A stretch of DNA of 64,000 nt from Paenibacillus spongiae (GCF_024734895.1 NZ_CP091430.1:6218501-6282500); one strand, 5' to 3'. Shown: positions 1 through 8,608, counted from the stretch's first letter. Numbers and translations: made by a program. Notes: generated from the letters alone by a model not told the origin.

Positions 1-505
1 CATCGACACGGTGGAGACCAACTGGACCGAGCGGTTGAGGGTACACCCTATTCTGTAGAATGGCGTCCCGGAACCAGTAATCGTTTTGAAAAAAGTTGTT
101 CGGGCGCAAAATCGTGTAAGCCATCCCGGATCGCTTGATCGCGTCTTCAATCCCAATTTTGCTTTTGATATGAGGAATGTGCAGCATATGTTCCATCATC
201 GGCACAGATAAAAATACGATTTTGCGGACGCCCGCTTTTTTGACCGCGGTAACGGCCTCGATCCCTTGACTTGTTTCGTTTTGAGCCATACTGGTCAAAA
301 GAAATACGGCATCCAGTTGATCGAATGCCCCTTCCAGGCTGTCCGGAGCTTCCAAATCGCCGCGAAACCATTCCGCTTCCGAATACCTGCCCTGATGTTT
401 TTCCGGATCCCGGGCAAGGATACGGACGAATGCATTGCGCTCCTCCAGCTCCCGTACTAAACGGCTTCCCACCGTCCCCGTACCGCCGATTACGCCGATT
501 TTCAT
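1..505 (-). CDS. NmrA-like NAD(P)-binding oxidoreductase, 3' end cut by window edge
   Basis: The frame opens at ATG 505 and runs off the window at base 1, so about 168 residues are visible. The N-terminus has a Rossmann nucleotide-binding loop (GVIGGTGTVGSR), followed by a strand-helix pattern and AYTILRPNNFFQND, as in NmrA/HSCARG-type atypical short-chain dehydrogenases and quinone/azo reductase relatives. These proteins bind NAD(P)H as redox sensors or reductases; the substrate cannot be told here. The ATG overlaps the TGA of the upstream hemerythrin-like gene (ATGA), so the two are probably translated together. The C-terminal substrate part is outside the window. Confidence 0.75.
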   Translation of the reverse strand, partial: MKIGVIGGTGTVGSRLVRELEERNAFVRILARDPEKHQGRYSEAEWFRGDLEAPDSLEGAFDQLDAVFLLTSMAQNETSQGIEAVTAVKKAGVRKIVFLSVPMMEHMLHIPHIKSKIGIEDAIKRSGMAYTILRPNNFFQNDYWFRDAILQNRVYPQPLGPVGLHRVD

Positions 506-1197
506 AAGCTCACCCCATCCGCCTCGACTTCCTCCAATGCGGCCTTGAGCCGATTCCAGCTCATCGCGTCCAGTCGCGATTCCGCCAATCCGAGCACGCC
601 CGCATAGGCTTCCTTCGGCGCATACAGCTTCATTTCGCCGATCATTTCTACCCTTTCCTCGTGACTGATCGCGGGAATGATATAGTGCATAAATATGGCC
701 ATCGTTTGGGGAGGAATGGACGAACGGATATTTTGCGAGAGCATCTTTAGCTCTTCATCCGACAAATGCTCCCACAATGCCGTCATACCGGGTCCCTCTT
801 CGCGCTGAAGGTGAATCAAGTAATCGGCAGTGAATCGATTCAGCGCTTTGCCGACCTGATACCAGGCGTTCCGGCGTCCTACGGGGCCTTGCATGTTGAG
901 CTCCAGTTGGTCAACCAGCACGGTCAGCTTGCCCAGTCCCAGCTCCAATCCGCTATGCTCTTCCTCCAATTGGAGCAAAGTGTCGGGGGCGTATTTGTTG
1001 TAGGATTCATTCAGATGGGCATCCTCGTCTCGCGAGTGGGCCTCCAGAATGACAACGACTCGGCGAAATTCCTCGACGAATGCAAGCACTTTTTCGTCGT
1101 CCGAACAATTGGCCGACCCGGCTTGATAGCATAAACTGCTTAATGCCAGCCGGATCCCTTTGTGAACCTGGGCGTACAGATCAAAACGATGAAACAT
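502..1197 (-). CDS. Hemerythrin-like domain protein
   Basis: A 231-residue, mostly helical, soluble protein. His and acidic residues are spaced as in hemerythrin-type four-helix bundles: VHKGIR near residue 12, HSRDEDAHL near 53-61, EEEHSGLE near 80, HLQREE near 130. Such domains bind a di-iron centre and handle O2, NO or iron. I infer the fold from this spacing, not from a full ligand assignment. AAAGGAG lies 8 bases before the ATG at 1197. It is the first gene of an operon with the NmrA-like gene, with an ATGA overlap, which fits a small redox or nitrosative-stress unit. A paired TACGTA element lies about 80-120 bases upstream. Confidence 0.65.
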   Translation of the reverse strand: MFHRFDLYAQVHKGIRLALSSLCYQAGSANCSDDEKVLAFVEEFRRVVVILEAHSRDEDAHLNESYNKYAPDTLLQLEEEHSGLELGLGKLTVLVDQLELNMQGPVGRRNAWYQVGKALNRFTADYLIHLQREEGPGMTALWEHLSDEELKMLSQNIRSSIPPQTMAIFMHYIIPAISHEERVEMIGEMKLYAPKEAYAGVLGLAESRLDAMSWNRLKAALEEVEADGVSL

Positions 1198-1274
1198 GTT
1201 CAGCGCTCCTTTGATATGAGAATGTAAGAATCATTCGATTACATGAATAAAATTATCAAATCCGCCGCTCGAGT

Positions 1275-1320
1275 CCTATCGAGTAAATAACGTATTCTTG
1301 CCGAGAAGAATTACGTATTC
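1275..1320. promoter_or_regulatory. Paired TACGTATTC element upstream of the hemerythrin-like operon
   Basis: Two copies of T(A/T)ACGTATTC lie at 1288-1297 and 1311-1320, 23 bases apart. The first is preceded by CTATCGAGTAAA. The same arrangement (CTATCGAATAAA plus two TTACGTATT copies 22 bases apart) recurs at 6487-6530. Two helical-turn spacing of a palindromic core suggests a dimeric activator site. The adjacent LuxR-type regulator is the obvious candidate, but that link is inference. Confidence 0.4.
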
Positions 1321-1351
1321 TCTTCCTCCCCGCCCCCGCAATATACGTAAA

Positions 1352-1391
1352 AAACCGCTAACCTCCCACAGACGCGGGCGATTAGCGGTTT
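1352..1391 (-). terminator. Terminator of the LuxR-type regulator gene
   Basis: AAACCGCTAA (1352-1361) pairs with TTAGCGGTTT (1382-1391). On the minus strand the hairpin is followed by a T-run, just past the stop of the gene at 1398. Confidence 0.75.
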
Positions 1392-1397
1392 CTATCG

Positions 1398-4337
1398 TTA
1401 CAATTCCATCAAATATTTAACCAGCGAAGCTCTGGAGTTGATGCCGAGACGCCGGTATATTTTCTCTAGATGCGTGCTTACGGTACGCGGACTAATGATC
1501 AGCGCTTCCGCAATTTCATTGTTGGATAATCCTTCGGCAACGAGCCGGGCTACTTCCATCTCTCGTTTGCTCAACTCCGTTTCCTTCCTGTTTGCGCTCG
1601 CCGCGGCAGGCTTAGGCAAAGGAAACCCTAGTTTCTTCATCAACGCTTGGGTCGCCGTCAAATCATGTTCCGAGTCAAGACTCTCGAATATTTCCATGCA
1701 TTGGAGCAAGCGTTGTTTGGCTTCATTCGGGTCGGAGTCGATAAGCAGGCCCGCGTAAAAAAGCAAGGAACGACCGTAATCAAGCGGCATGTTTAACCGT
1801 TTAAAATTGTTGGCCGCTTCTGAGATATAAAGCAAAGAAGCTTTCCTGTTTCCTGAAGCAGCTTCAATCTTGCTGCATAACCGCCGTCCAAGCGCCCATG
1901 TGAACAAATTACCTTCCTTCTTGGCGGCAAGAAGCTCTTCAGCCGTTAGCAAGGCTCCTGTCCGATTGCCTGCAGCTAACTGAATTTCTCCCCATAGAGC
2001 CAGATTTAACCAAGGCAATGCAACGTAATAGGGCCGCGTCCGATTCATAGAGGCATAATAATCCGCCGCCCTTCCCGTACCCAAAGCAATCAGCATTTCG
2101 ATCGGGGCCAGCATATCCATGATGTGGCCATCCTTCGTAGGAACGGCAGGAATCGAAACTCTCATTTCATCAAGGCAACGCTGGGCATCCGCGTATTGTC
2201 CCATCCAAGCATATACGCTCCCTTTCGTAATATGAGCGTACATGAGCGGCCTGCCTACGTCGATCCTTCGCGCTTTCGACATGCTCAAATCAACCTTGGG
2301 CAAGGCCTCCTTCCAGTGACCGCTTAACAGATCGGCTTGGACCTGTATCCAATAGCTGCTGATTTCGTACTCAATGACACGTATTCGCTTGGCGGCCTCA
2401 AGAGCCCTCTGCGAATACATTTTGCTTAATTCATGCTGACCGCAAAACGCAAAATTGATGGCGCTAAGAAAGCAGCCGCGAAAAAGCGTTTCGTCTTCCG
2501 CCCCGGTCTTGACCAGATCTTCGATCAGCCGCTGAACCTTCTCGGGTTCGTAATTTTCCTTATATACGCAGGAGGTCCAATAATCGATTTCGGCCACTTT
2601 GGCTTGTACGGCGGCTTGGGGGGTTCCGATCAGCTTGTGCACGGCTTGAATTTCTTCGTATACGTCGCAATACTCCTTCGGTCGTTTAAGCCGGCTTAAA
2701 AAAACCAGGCCCTTATGCAAAAGTTCATAACGCACTTCAAGGGAATCCGGTTGGCTTCGGGCGATTGCCAAGCCGTTCTCCAAATGCTGTACGGACTGCT
2801 CAATATGACCGGACTCCCAAAAAATGACCGATAATAAACCGTGGAGCCGCGCAATTTCCAGCGGAAAATCATATTGTTCGTAAGCGCTTATCGCCTCCAG
2901 ACAATACCTCAGAGCCTCGCTTCGCTCACCCAGCATGCTGTGGACGACCCCTAAGTGCTTCAGGAGCCCGGGAACGCGGTTATCCTCCACAATCGTTTTA
3001 TTGTGATGAAGGAGCCGAAATGCCGACTTATAATATTTCGCGGCCGATGCATAGGCGTACACATGAAATGCCCTATCCGCTTCCTTGAGAAAAACATCCA
3101 GGGTTCGCTCAGGGTCGGCATCAGGTCCGGCGCCATAATATAAATGCGCCAAATATTCCACATCTTCACAGCCGCTCTCTTCCAGCGCTTCAATGAACGA
3201 CCGATACGCGCGCCGGCGAAACATGATCGGAAACTCTTCGATCACGACCTCCTTCATCAGCGCATGATAAATACCGTAGCAGACTTCCATTTGCTCGATT
3301 TCTTCATACATCAGTCCCGAAGCTTTCAGCCTGTGGATGGCGGTCAAAAAATCATCTTCATCCATTTGCGTGAGTCGGTGCAAAATTCGATGAGATACCG
3401 TCCCTTTAGCTATGCTTGCATAGAGGAGGACCTTCTGGTCTTCGGATTGGATCCTTTGAATACGATCCTTCATCAGCTCTTTCATTCGATAAGGAATCGT
3501 TTCGATGGAGTGCCCTGATAATATCCAGACTCCCCCCCGCTTCGATAACATGCCTGTTTCGTGCAAAGAATGAATCAATTCATCGATAAACAAAGGCACG
3601 CCTTCCGAATGCTTCATCACGACAGGAATAACGCCGTCCGGCAACGGGGCACCCAGCCTATCCGTCAGCAGACGGGTAACGCCATGTTCACTCAGACGGG
3701 ATAAATGGAATTGTTGAAAACAGTCCTCTTTGCGCAAAGATTGGATTAACCCTTTTACATGATCGTTAACAGCCAGTTCTAACGTATCGATCGTGAACGC
3801 AAGAATCAACGGAAAGCTGTTCATCCCGCGGCTCAAATAATGGAGAAAATCAATGGTGGCAGGATCGGCGAAATGCAGATCCTCCTGAATAATGACTAGC
3901 GGTTGTCCTTCCGCCATCCGTTCCACAAGACAAGCCAACGATTCAAACAGTCGTGTTTTCTCCAATGCCGGATCCCCCACCTTGGGCGGATCGGGAAGCT
4001 GCAAACGGCGGAACAGCTTCCCCAAGTCCGGTAGATCCTTCGTCCATGCGGCCACTTTATCTGGATCTGCACCCCGAAAATGCTGTTGAATCATTTCGAT
4101 TATCGGCGTGTAGGCCGTATCCTTCGCGACCGAGTAGGAACGGCCAAGCAGAACTTGGCATTGGTGCTCACCAGCCCTATACATGATTTCTTGGGAAAGC
4201 CGCGTTTTCCCGATACCGGGTTCCCCCATAATGGCAACGATAGCACCTATACCGTCAGTCAGATTGGCTATGATTGAAAGAATCTGGTTTACGTACTTCT
4301 CCCTCTCAACCATCGGCGCTTGTTTTAACGTCATCAT
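1398..4337 (-). CDS. Large ATP-binding LuxR-family (LAL-type) transcriptional regulator
   Basis: A 979-residue protein. An N-terminal AAA/STAND-type ATPase has Walker A GEPGIGKTR near residue 40 and a Walker B-like VIIQEDLHFAD near 150. A long helical TPR-like middle region follows. A C-terminal LuxR helix-turn-helix covers about 915-979 (LSKREMEVARLVAEGLSNNE, then SPRTVSTHLEKIYRRL). Length and order match LAL regulators of the MalT class, in which ligand binding and ATP drive assembly on direct-repeat operators. GGAAGGAT precedes the start at 4337. It is transcribed away from the PEP-utilising gene, and TACGTA-type motifs occur at both flanking promoters, so it may regulate both neighbours. 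Confidence 0.85.
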   Translation of the reverse strand: MMTLKQAPMVEREKYVNQILSIIANLTDGIGAIVAIMGEPGIGKTRLSQEIMYRAGEHQCQVLLGRSYSVAKDTAYTPIIEMIQQHFRGADPDKVAAWTKDLPDLGKLFRRLQLPDPPKVGDPALEKTRLFESLACLVERMAEGQPLVIIQEDLHFADPATIDFLHYLSRGMNSFPLILAFTIDTLELAVNDHVKGLIQSLRKEDCFQQFHLSRLSEHGVTRLLTDRLGAPLPDGVIPVVMKHSEGVPLFIDELIHSLHETGMLSKRGGVWILSGHSIETIPYRMKELMKDRIQRIQSEDQKVLLYASIAKGTVSHRILHRLTQMDEDDFLTAIHRLKASGLMYEEIEQMEVCYGIYHALMKEVVIEEFPIMFRRRAYRSFIEALEESGCEDVEYLAHLYYGAGPDADPERTLDVFLKEADRAFHVYAYASAAKYYKSAFRLLHHNKTIVEDNRVPGLLKHLGVVHSMLGERSEALRYCLEAISAYEQYDFPLEIARLHGLLSVIFWESGHIEQSVQHLENGLAIARSQPDSLEVRYELLHKGLVFLSRLKRPKEYCDVYEEIQAVHKLIGTPQAAVQAKVAEIDYWTSCVYKENYEPEKVQRLIEDLVKTGAEDETLFRGCFLSAINFAFCGQHELSKMYSQRALEAAKRIRVIEYEISSYWIQVQADLLSGHWKEALPKVDLSMSKARRIDVGRPLMYAHITKGSVYAWMGQYADAQRCLDEMRVSIPAVPTKDGHIMDMLAPIEMLIALGTGRAADYYASMNRTRPYYVALPWLNLALWGEIQLAAGNRTGALLTAEELLAAKKEGNLFTWALGRRLCSKIEAASGNRKASLLYISEAANNFKRLNMPLDYGRSLLFYAGLLIDSDPNEAKQRLLQCMEIFESLDSEHDLTATQALMKKLGFPLPKPAAASANRKETELSKREMEVARLVAEGLSNNEIAEALIISPRTVSTHLEKIYRRLGINSRASLVKYLMEL

Positions 4338-4430
4338 TTAACAATCCTTCCCTGAGGAGGAATAATTCCTTTTATTTTCCTGGTTATTATATTCTCTGAA
4401 TGGCGGTATTTTCCTGTACCCGTGTTTAAA

Positions 4431-4471
4431 TACGTAAATCACCTGATAGCTGAACGAACGGAATTCACGTA
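4431..4471. promoter_or_regulatory. Possible weak TACGTA/CACGTA operator pair in the divergent promoter region
   Basis: TACGTA at 4431-4436 and CACGTA at 4466-4471 lie between the divergent regulator and PEP-utilising genes. They resemble the cores at 1288-1320 and 6499-6530, but the spacing is 35 instead of 22-23, so this is a weaker candidate. Confidence 0.25.
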
Positions 4472-4512
4472 AAATGACCATAAGCAAGCATTCTCGTGAA
4501 GGAGTGTTTCAC

Positions 4513-4628
4513 TTGGGAGCAGGCAGGATCGTCTCGCTATCGGAAGAAAGCGCCGAGGCATTGATCTCGAGTTGGCCTTGCGGGAGGAGCAGCTTTATAT
4601 GCTGCAAGCAAGGCGAATTTCGATGTAA
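4513..4628 (+). pseudogene. Stub of a PEP/pyruvate-binding (PPDK N-terminal) domain gene
   Basis: A TTG at 4513, with GGAG 8 bases before it, opens a frame reading GAGRIVSLSEESAEALI. One frame over, from 4569 to the TAA at 4626, the sequence reads ELALREEQLYMLQARRISM. The second part resembles the end of PPDK/PEP-synthase nucleotide-binding domains (typically ...LYILQARPIT), and the first resembles the helix just before it. About 40 codons of an expected 300 or more remain, with a frame change near 4566. The stub sits 15 bases before the C-terminal-half gene, where an intact partner would normally lie. I conclude that the ATP-binding subunit has been deleted. Confidence 0.55.
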
Positions 4629-4643
4629 AAGGAGAGAGCCCTC

Positions 4644-6272
4644 ATGACGGACTTATCCGACTTTAAGAAAAGCTTGATACTCAGTGACAACGACAAGAAA
4701 CTAGGATATTGGATGCTGGATGATACCCATTTCCCGAAACCGCTGACTCCCCTGTTTATCTCCTTGATGATGCCGGCCGTGACGATCGGGACCAAAAGGG
4801 CCTTCGAAACGATGAAATTGCCGATCGCTCAATTTATCGTGAAATCGGATCATGGCTATTATTATCAGTTGATGCCTCCCCATCCGGAGCCGTTAGAAGA
4901 AAGAATGCCCAAGCATAAGAAAAAAATGGAGGAGCTGTTCCCCCGGATCAAATCCTATATGGAGCGCACTGTAGATGACTTCTTAATGCCGTTTTACAAA
5001 AAGCTGTCCGAACGCTCCGCCGTCCCTTTATCGACGAACGAAGCCCTGGACTATATAAAGGAACTGCAGCAATTTTATGAGAAAACATGGCAATACCATT
5101 TTGAAATTTCGATACCTCGAACCTCTCTGGCCGTTGCATTGGAAGAGCTTTACGGACAAGTGACCGGTGCCAAAGATACCGCGGAGGTCTATGATTATCT
5201 GCAGGGAATCATGAATATGTCCCTTGAGACCGACCGCGGGTTGTGGCAGTTAGCCAATCAGGTGAAATCTTCCGCATGGCTGCGCTCCATTCTTGCGACA
5301 TCTGCAAATCCCCTCGAAACGCTGCAGCATACCGCAGAGGGCAGAGTTTTTCTGAAGGATCTGCGGGATTTTTTGAACATCTATGGCCACCGCACCGCCG
5401 CCACCCATGAGTATAAGGAAGAAACCTGGTTTGAGAATCCGTCTTATGCGTTATCCCTTATTGCAAATTATGTACAAAAGGAGTATGACTTCGATGTCGC
5501 ATTCATGCAAGTCGTCGCTGAACGCGAAGCCAAGGTAAAGGAGCTGTTCGATCGTCTTCCCGACAGCGAGCCGGCAAACCGGTTTAAAATCATGTATCAA
5601 TGGGCTTTCGACTGCTGGGGAGCGGATGAGGATCATCATTTCTATATCGATGCCATGATCGCCGCCAAATCGCGTTACTTCTTCAAAAATGTAGGGCGAA
5701 CCTTGGTTCGGCAGCAGGTTTTTGCCTGCGAAGAGGATATTTTTTATTTGTATCTTGACGATGTATTGGAGGTCTTGCAACAGCCTAAGCCTCTCCATGA
5801 AGTTGTCGAGAACAATAAAAGAACATGCAAAGAAAACATGAGCAGAAAACCGGAACCATTCTTTGGCATCCCGCCCATTAGTCCAACTCCCGACCCGGTC
5901 ATTGAACGTATTTTTGGATGGCCGCATGCACAAGACGCCAAAGAGGAACAAGCGAAATCCTTCAAGGGAAACGCCGCTTCCAAGGGTAGCTATACCGGAA
6001 CGGTTAAGATCATAAGCGGGCAAGAGGACTTCGCAAAGCTAACGAAAGGCGATATCCTCGTTTGCAAAACGATGACGCCGCCTTGGACGGTTTTATTTTC
6101 GATCGCCGGCGCCCTCGTTACCGATGCTGGCGGAATTTTGTCCCATGCCAGCATCGTTGCCAAGGAATATAAGCTTCCAGCCGTAGTCGGAACGAAGGTC
6201 GCCACATCCATGCTGCAAGATGGGGACCGGATCACGGTAGACGGAACAAACGGAGTTGTTTACATGGGCTAA
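4644..6272 (+). CDS. PEP-utilising enzyme, mobile phosphohistidine-domain half
   Basis: 542 residues from ATG 4644, with AAAGGAGAG upstream. The C-terminal ~95 residues form the swivelling phosphohistidine domain of PPDK, PEP synthase and rifampicin phosphotransferase, with GGILSHASIVAKEY and the catalytic His near residue 501. The N-terminal ~400 residues are helical, like the middle or substrate domain of rifampicin phosphotransferase-like proteins. In this superfamily an ATP-grasp domain phosphorylates the His, which then swings to the acceptor. No intact ATP-grasp domain lies in this gene or upstream; only a stub remains (4513-4628). The protein is therefore probably inactive alone or relies on a partner elsewhere. 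Acceptor unknown. Confidence 0.75.
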   Translation: MTDLSDFKKSLILSDNDKKLGYWMLDDTHFPKPLTPLFISLMMPAVTIGTKRAFETMKLPIAQFIVKSDHGYYYQLMPPHPEPLEERMPKHKKKMEELFPRIKSYMERTVDDFLMPFYKKLSERSAVPLSTNEALDYIKELQQFYEKTWQYHFEISIPRTSLAVALEELYGQVTGAKDTAEVYDYLQGIMNMSLETDRGLWQLANQVKSSAWLRSILATSANPLETLQHTAEGRVFLKDLRDFLNIYGHRTAATHEYKEETWFENPSYALSLIANYVQKEYDFDVAFMQVVAEREAKVKELFDRLPDSEPANRFKIMYQWAFDCWGADEDHHFYIDAMIAAKSRYFFKNVGRTLVRQQVFACEEDIFYLYLDDVLEVLQQPKPLHEVVENNKRTCKENMSRKPEPFFGIPPISPTPDPVIERIFGWPHAQDAKEEQAKSFKGNAASKGSYTGTVKIISGQEDFAKLTKGDILVCKTMTPPWTVLFSIAGALVTDAGGILSHASIVAKEYKLPAVVGTKVATSMLQDGDRITVDGTNGVVYMG

Positions 6273-6307
6273 CCGAATATTCCAATAACGGTTATTGTTT
6301 TCGCGAA

Positions 6308-6338
6308 AGGGACTGTTTCCTGAAGGAAACAGTCCTTT
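6308..6338 (+). terminator. Terminator after the PEP-utilising gene
   Basis: GACTGTTTCC, a TGAA loop, then GGAAACAGTC and a short T-run lie 36 bases after the stop at 6272. Confidence 0.85.
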
Positions 6339-6389
6339 ATCGTCCGATTGGTCCGGGTAAATGGCGTTCGTTCCTCAACCTGCATGCAT

Positions 6390-6510
6390 TTATTGTTGTT
6401 TCGTTTGATACGTAAGCGATACGGAAGAGAGCTGACTGTCATCCGTTGTCATGCTGATCATAACCGTGGTGTACACAGATAAGGAACTATCGAATAAATT
6501 ACGTATTCCT
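6390..6510 (-). pseudogene. Possible C-terminal gene fragment, unrecognised
   Basis: In the 6273-6801 gap, a minus-strand frame ending in TAA at 6390-6392 reads NLFDSSLSVYTTVMISM and ends SVSLTYQTKQQ. There is no start codon or RBS. It has coding-like residue composition but no family I recognise, and it may be the tail of a lost gene. It overlaps the TACGTA element. Apart from this, the terminator and the element, I see nothing in 6273-6801. Confidence 0.25.
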
Positions 6511-6530
6511 TCCATTCGAGTTACGTATTT
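6487..6530. promoter_or_regulatory. Second paired TTACGTATT element
   Basis: TTACGTATTC at 6499-6508 and TTACGTATTT at 6521-6530 are 22 bases apart, preceded by CTATCGAATAAA. This matches 1275-1320 base for base over most of the left half. It lies about 270 bases before the secreted-protein gene at 6802/6826. Confidence 0.4.
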
Positions 6531-6825
6531 TTACGAGGGCGCTTTTCGGCATATCGCCTAAAAAGGGGGACTCCACCAGCTTTTTTCGATCAGTTCTTCG
6601 CGCTTTTCTGTTTTCAGTTAACGATATCGACATCATTGAGGAAGCGTCGTGGGAGGAAGCGGTCAAGAAGACTGGTACCGTTTAGCTTAAAGACACTACC
6701 TATACCGGTACTATAAATATTTGGTACTTTTTGGATGGCGCTATTCAATACATAATGATGGAGGGTTGCAACCACAAGAAATCAATTATTGGGAGGGTTT
6801 TATGATGAGAACATGAAAAGGTTTA

Positions 6826-7422
6826 TTGTTAACGTTTATGCTGGCCGCTTTTACCCTGCTCGCTGCTGTTCCTGCTATGTCGGTCTCTGCGCGGATGTCG
6901 GAAGATCCGGTCGATGGCGGAGGTTATAATGGAGGAACAGGAGGAAGCACGGGCGGGAGCACTTCACCTTCATCCTCTGTCCAAACCATTCCTTCTTTAT
7001 CCGCAGAGTCTACCTGGCAAAGCTCCAATGGCGGACGTTACATGTATACACGGGCCACGCTGCAGCGCTCGGGAGCACTTGCCGGCCAGCTTGATGTTGT
7101 TACCCGAACGAAAAACAACGTCAAATTAACCGGATTTACCGGCGGTGTCTTCCTTCTGCTGCGAACGGCGGACGGAGCCGTCATCGGTGTAACCGATCAG
7201 CAAAAATTCGGCGTAGACGGACAATGGATCGGCCGTTACGATCGGACGGATTATTGGTCCTGGTCCTTCGATCCGCAAGTCGCAGCAGCTACAGCCTACA
7301 TCGAAATCATTCAACAGCATTCTGCGAAAGATCTGGATGATCAGCTGGCTTACTGGCAAAGCACGGTATGCGGCAACTTAGACCGCCTAGGCTTGCCTAA
7401 ACCCCCTTATGGCTGTGGCTAA
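6826..7422 (+). CDS. Secreted Gly/Ser-rich small protein; in-frame stop in the signal-peptide start
   Basis: An open frame of 198 codons from TTG 6826. It has a hydrophobic segment (LAAFTLLAAVPAMSVSA), a Gly/Ser/Thr linker near residues 30-50, then a beta-rich domain of unknown family ending KPPYGCG. The natural start appears to be ATG 6802 or 6805: GGGAGG lies 6-9 bases before it, and it would supply the charged n-region. The codons there read Met-Arg-Thr-TGA-Lys-Gly-Leu, so a stop at 6814-6816 interrupts codon 4 or 5. Either the gene is a recent pseudogene or it uses the weaker TTG at 6826, which lacks an n-region charge. The terminator-like HR unit at 7469 follows. Confidence 0.55.
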   Translation: MLTFMLAAFTLLAAVPAMSVSARMSEDPVDGGGYNGGTGGSTGGSTSPSSSVQTIPSLSAESTWQSSNGGRYMYTRATLQRSGALAGQLDVVTRTKNNVKLTGFTGGVFLLLRTADGAVIGVTDQQKFGVDGQWIGRYDRTDYWSWSFDPQVAAATAYIEIIQQHSAKDLDDQLAYWQSTVCGNLDRLGLPKPPYGCG

Positions 7423-7468
7423 TCAATAGAATGCTAAATAGTTTCAATCTCATCTTCAAATAACTTAA

Positions 7469-7545
7469 ACCTATTAGAAAAAGGCAGCCGAATCCCCGGT
7501 TGCCTTTCCAACTGTTTATTAACCTGTCGTGCCCACTAGCTTAAC
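7469..7545. repeat. HR hairpin repeat, degenerate copy 1
   Basis: GGCAGCCGAAT...CGGTTGCC hairpin with a trailing TTTCC, then TTTATTAACCTGTCGTGCCC and ACTAGCTTAAC. The layout is that of the HR family, but the core is GCCCACTAG instead of CCCGTTAG. It probably terminates the gene at 6826-7422. Confidence 0.5.
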
Positions 7546-7570
7546 AAATCACTACGCCCATTAAGGAGTA

Positions 7571-8356
7571 TTACTTACGTTTTGCCGCGAGTTTGCGGCG
7601 GACGACGTCCGGTTTCGCAAGCTTCATTTTAGCGGAAATGATTTTATTAAGTCTTTGTACCATTTGCGGATTATTCTTCAATCGATTTCGATTTCTGCGG
7701 GCGTTCATTGCATTTTCCATAACCAGCTTGCTTCGTCTCGCTACAGAACATTGAGCCGTGTTAATGATCGGATTTCTTGCGGGAACGAATCTATTCATTA
7801 GATTTCGAGGATCATTGCTGTGTATATCTCCAGGGTTCGAAGGGTCATCCGTTGTAAAAATGATCCTATTGTTGCGAGTCACAAAGCGGCCGAATAAGGC
7901 ATGCCCGGCTTCATGCGGAAATATATAGGTATTGAAGGCTCCGCCCGCCAACGCAACTTGCCCGTACAATTCGTAATCGGTAACGCTCTGGAAATTTCGA
8001 AAGAAGGCTCCGCCCTGACCGAGGGCAAAACCGTCGGCAAAGTTATTTTCGCTTATATAAACGACATAGATGGCTGTAGCATTGTTTGTCGCCCTTCTGG
8101 CAGCATTCACCAAATTGCTGATTCTTGGATCGTCAAAGCTGCTAACCGTACGAGCGTCTATTGTTACATTCGGTTGATAAAACCGTCTCAAGAAAACAAA
8201 ATTCAAGCCGCAAGCAACTCCCGGAAAAAAGCCTCTTCCCCAAGCTTGGTTTGCCCGGGCGATATCGTCATTGAATCTTGCGGCGCGTTGGGCTCTCGTT
8301 GCGCTTGACACTGCGCCGTTTGTGAAAATGCCGACGACAGGAACCGTAAAAGACAT
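7571..8356 (-). CDS. Putative zinc metallopeptidase-like protein (HExxH) with basic tail
   Basis: I place the start at ATG 8356 because AAAGGAG lies 9 bases upstream; the earlier in-frame ATG at 8365 abuts the RBS. The product has about 261 residues. IFPHEAGHALFGRF near residue 145 gives the HExxH zinc motif, and DIHSNDPRNLMN about 30 residues on may supply a third ligand and a Met-turn-like segment, as in metzincin-type folds. The last ~60 residues are strongly basic (RRNRNRLKNN, VRRKLAAKRK). No signal peptide is visible, so export or release is unclear. Substrate unknown. It lies between two degenerate HR repeats, convergent with the gene at 6826. Confidence 0.5.
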   Translation of the reverse strand: MSFTVPVVGIFTNGAVSSATRAQRAARFNDDIARANQAWGRGFFPGVACGLNFVFLRRFYQPNVTIDARTVSSFDDPRISNLVNAARRATNNATAIYVVYISENNFADGFALGQGGAFFRNFQSVTDYELYGQVALAGGAFNTYIFPHEAGHALFGRFVTRNNRIIFTTDDPSNPGDIHSNDPRNLMNRFVPARNPIINTAQCSVARRSKLVMENAMNARRNRNRLKNNPQMVQRLNKIISAKMKLAKPDVVRRKLAAKRK

Positions 8357-8504
8357 TCTCAACATCTCCTTTTGAAGGATTTGGTTTCACTTTACAGGAA
8401 ATGCGGCTTGCGGCCGATTGGCGACGAATACGGGCGCTGCCGGCACGCAATGCGTTCGGGGAGCACCGACCTTCTGGGGGTAAACATCCTGGCTCTTTTT
8501 TATT

Positions 8505-8582
8505 TTAGTTGAGAAAAAAGACGGCCGATGCCCGGCCGCCTTTCCAACGATTCATTAAGCTCACTTTATCCGCCAGCGTAAC
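8505..8582. repeat. HR hairpin repeat, degenerate copy 2
   Basis: TTTAGTTGAGAAAAAAGACG, then a GGCCGATGCCCGGCC hairpin, then CCTTTCCAACGATTCATTAA and a diverged right motif CGCCAGCGTAAC. Confidence 0.45.
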
Positions 8583-8608
8583 AAGACGAGATTGTCCGAT
8601 TGAATAGT

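Noticed and set aside
5451..6023. 190-codon minus-strand open frame
   Set aside because: Shadow of the PEP-utilising enzyme gene; no RBS.
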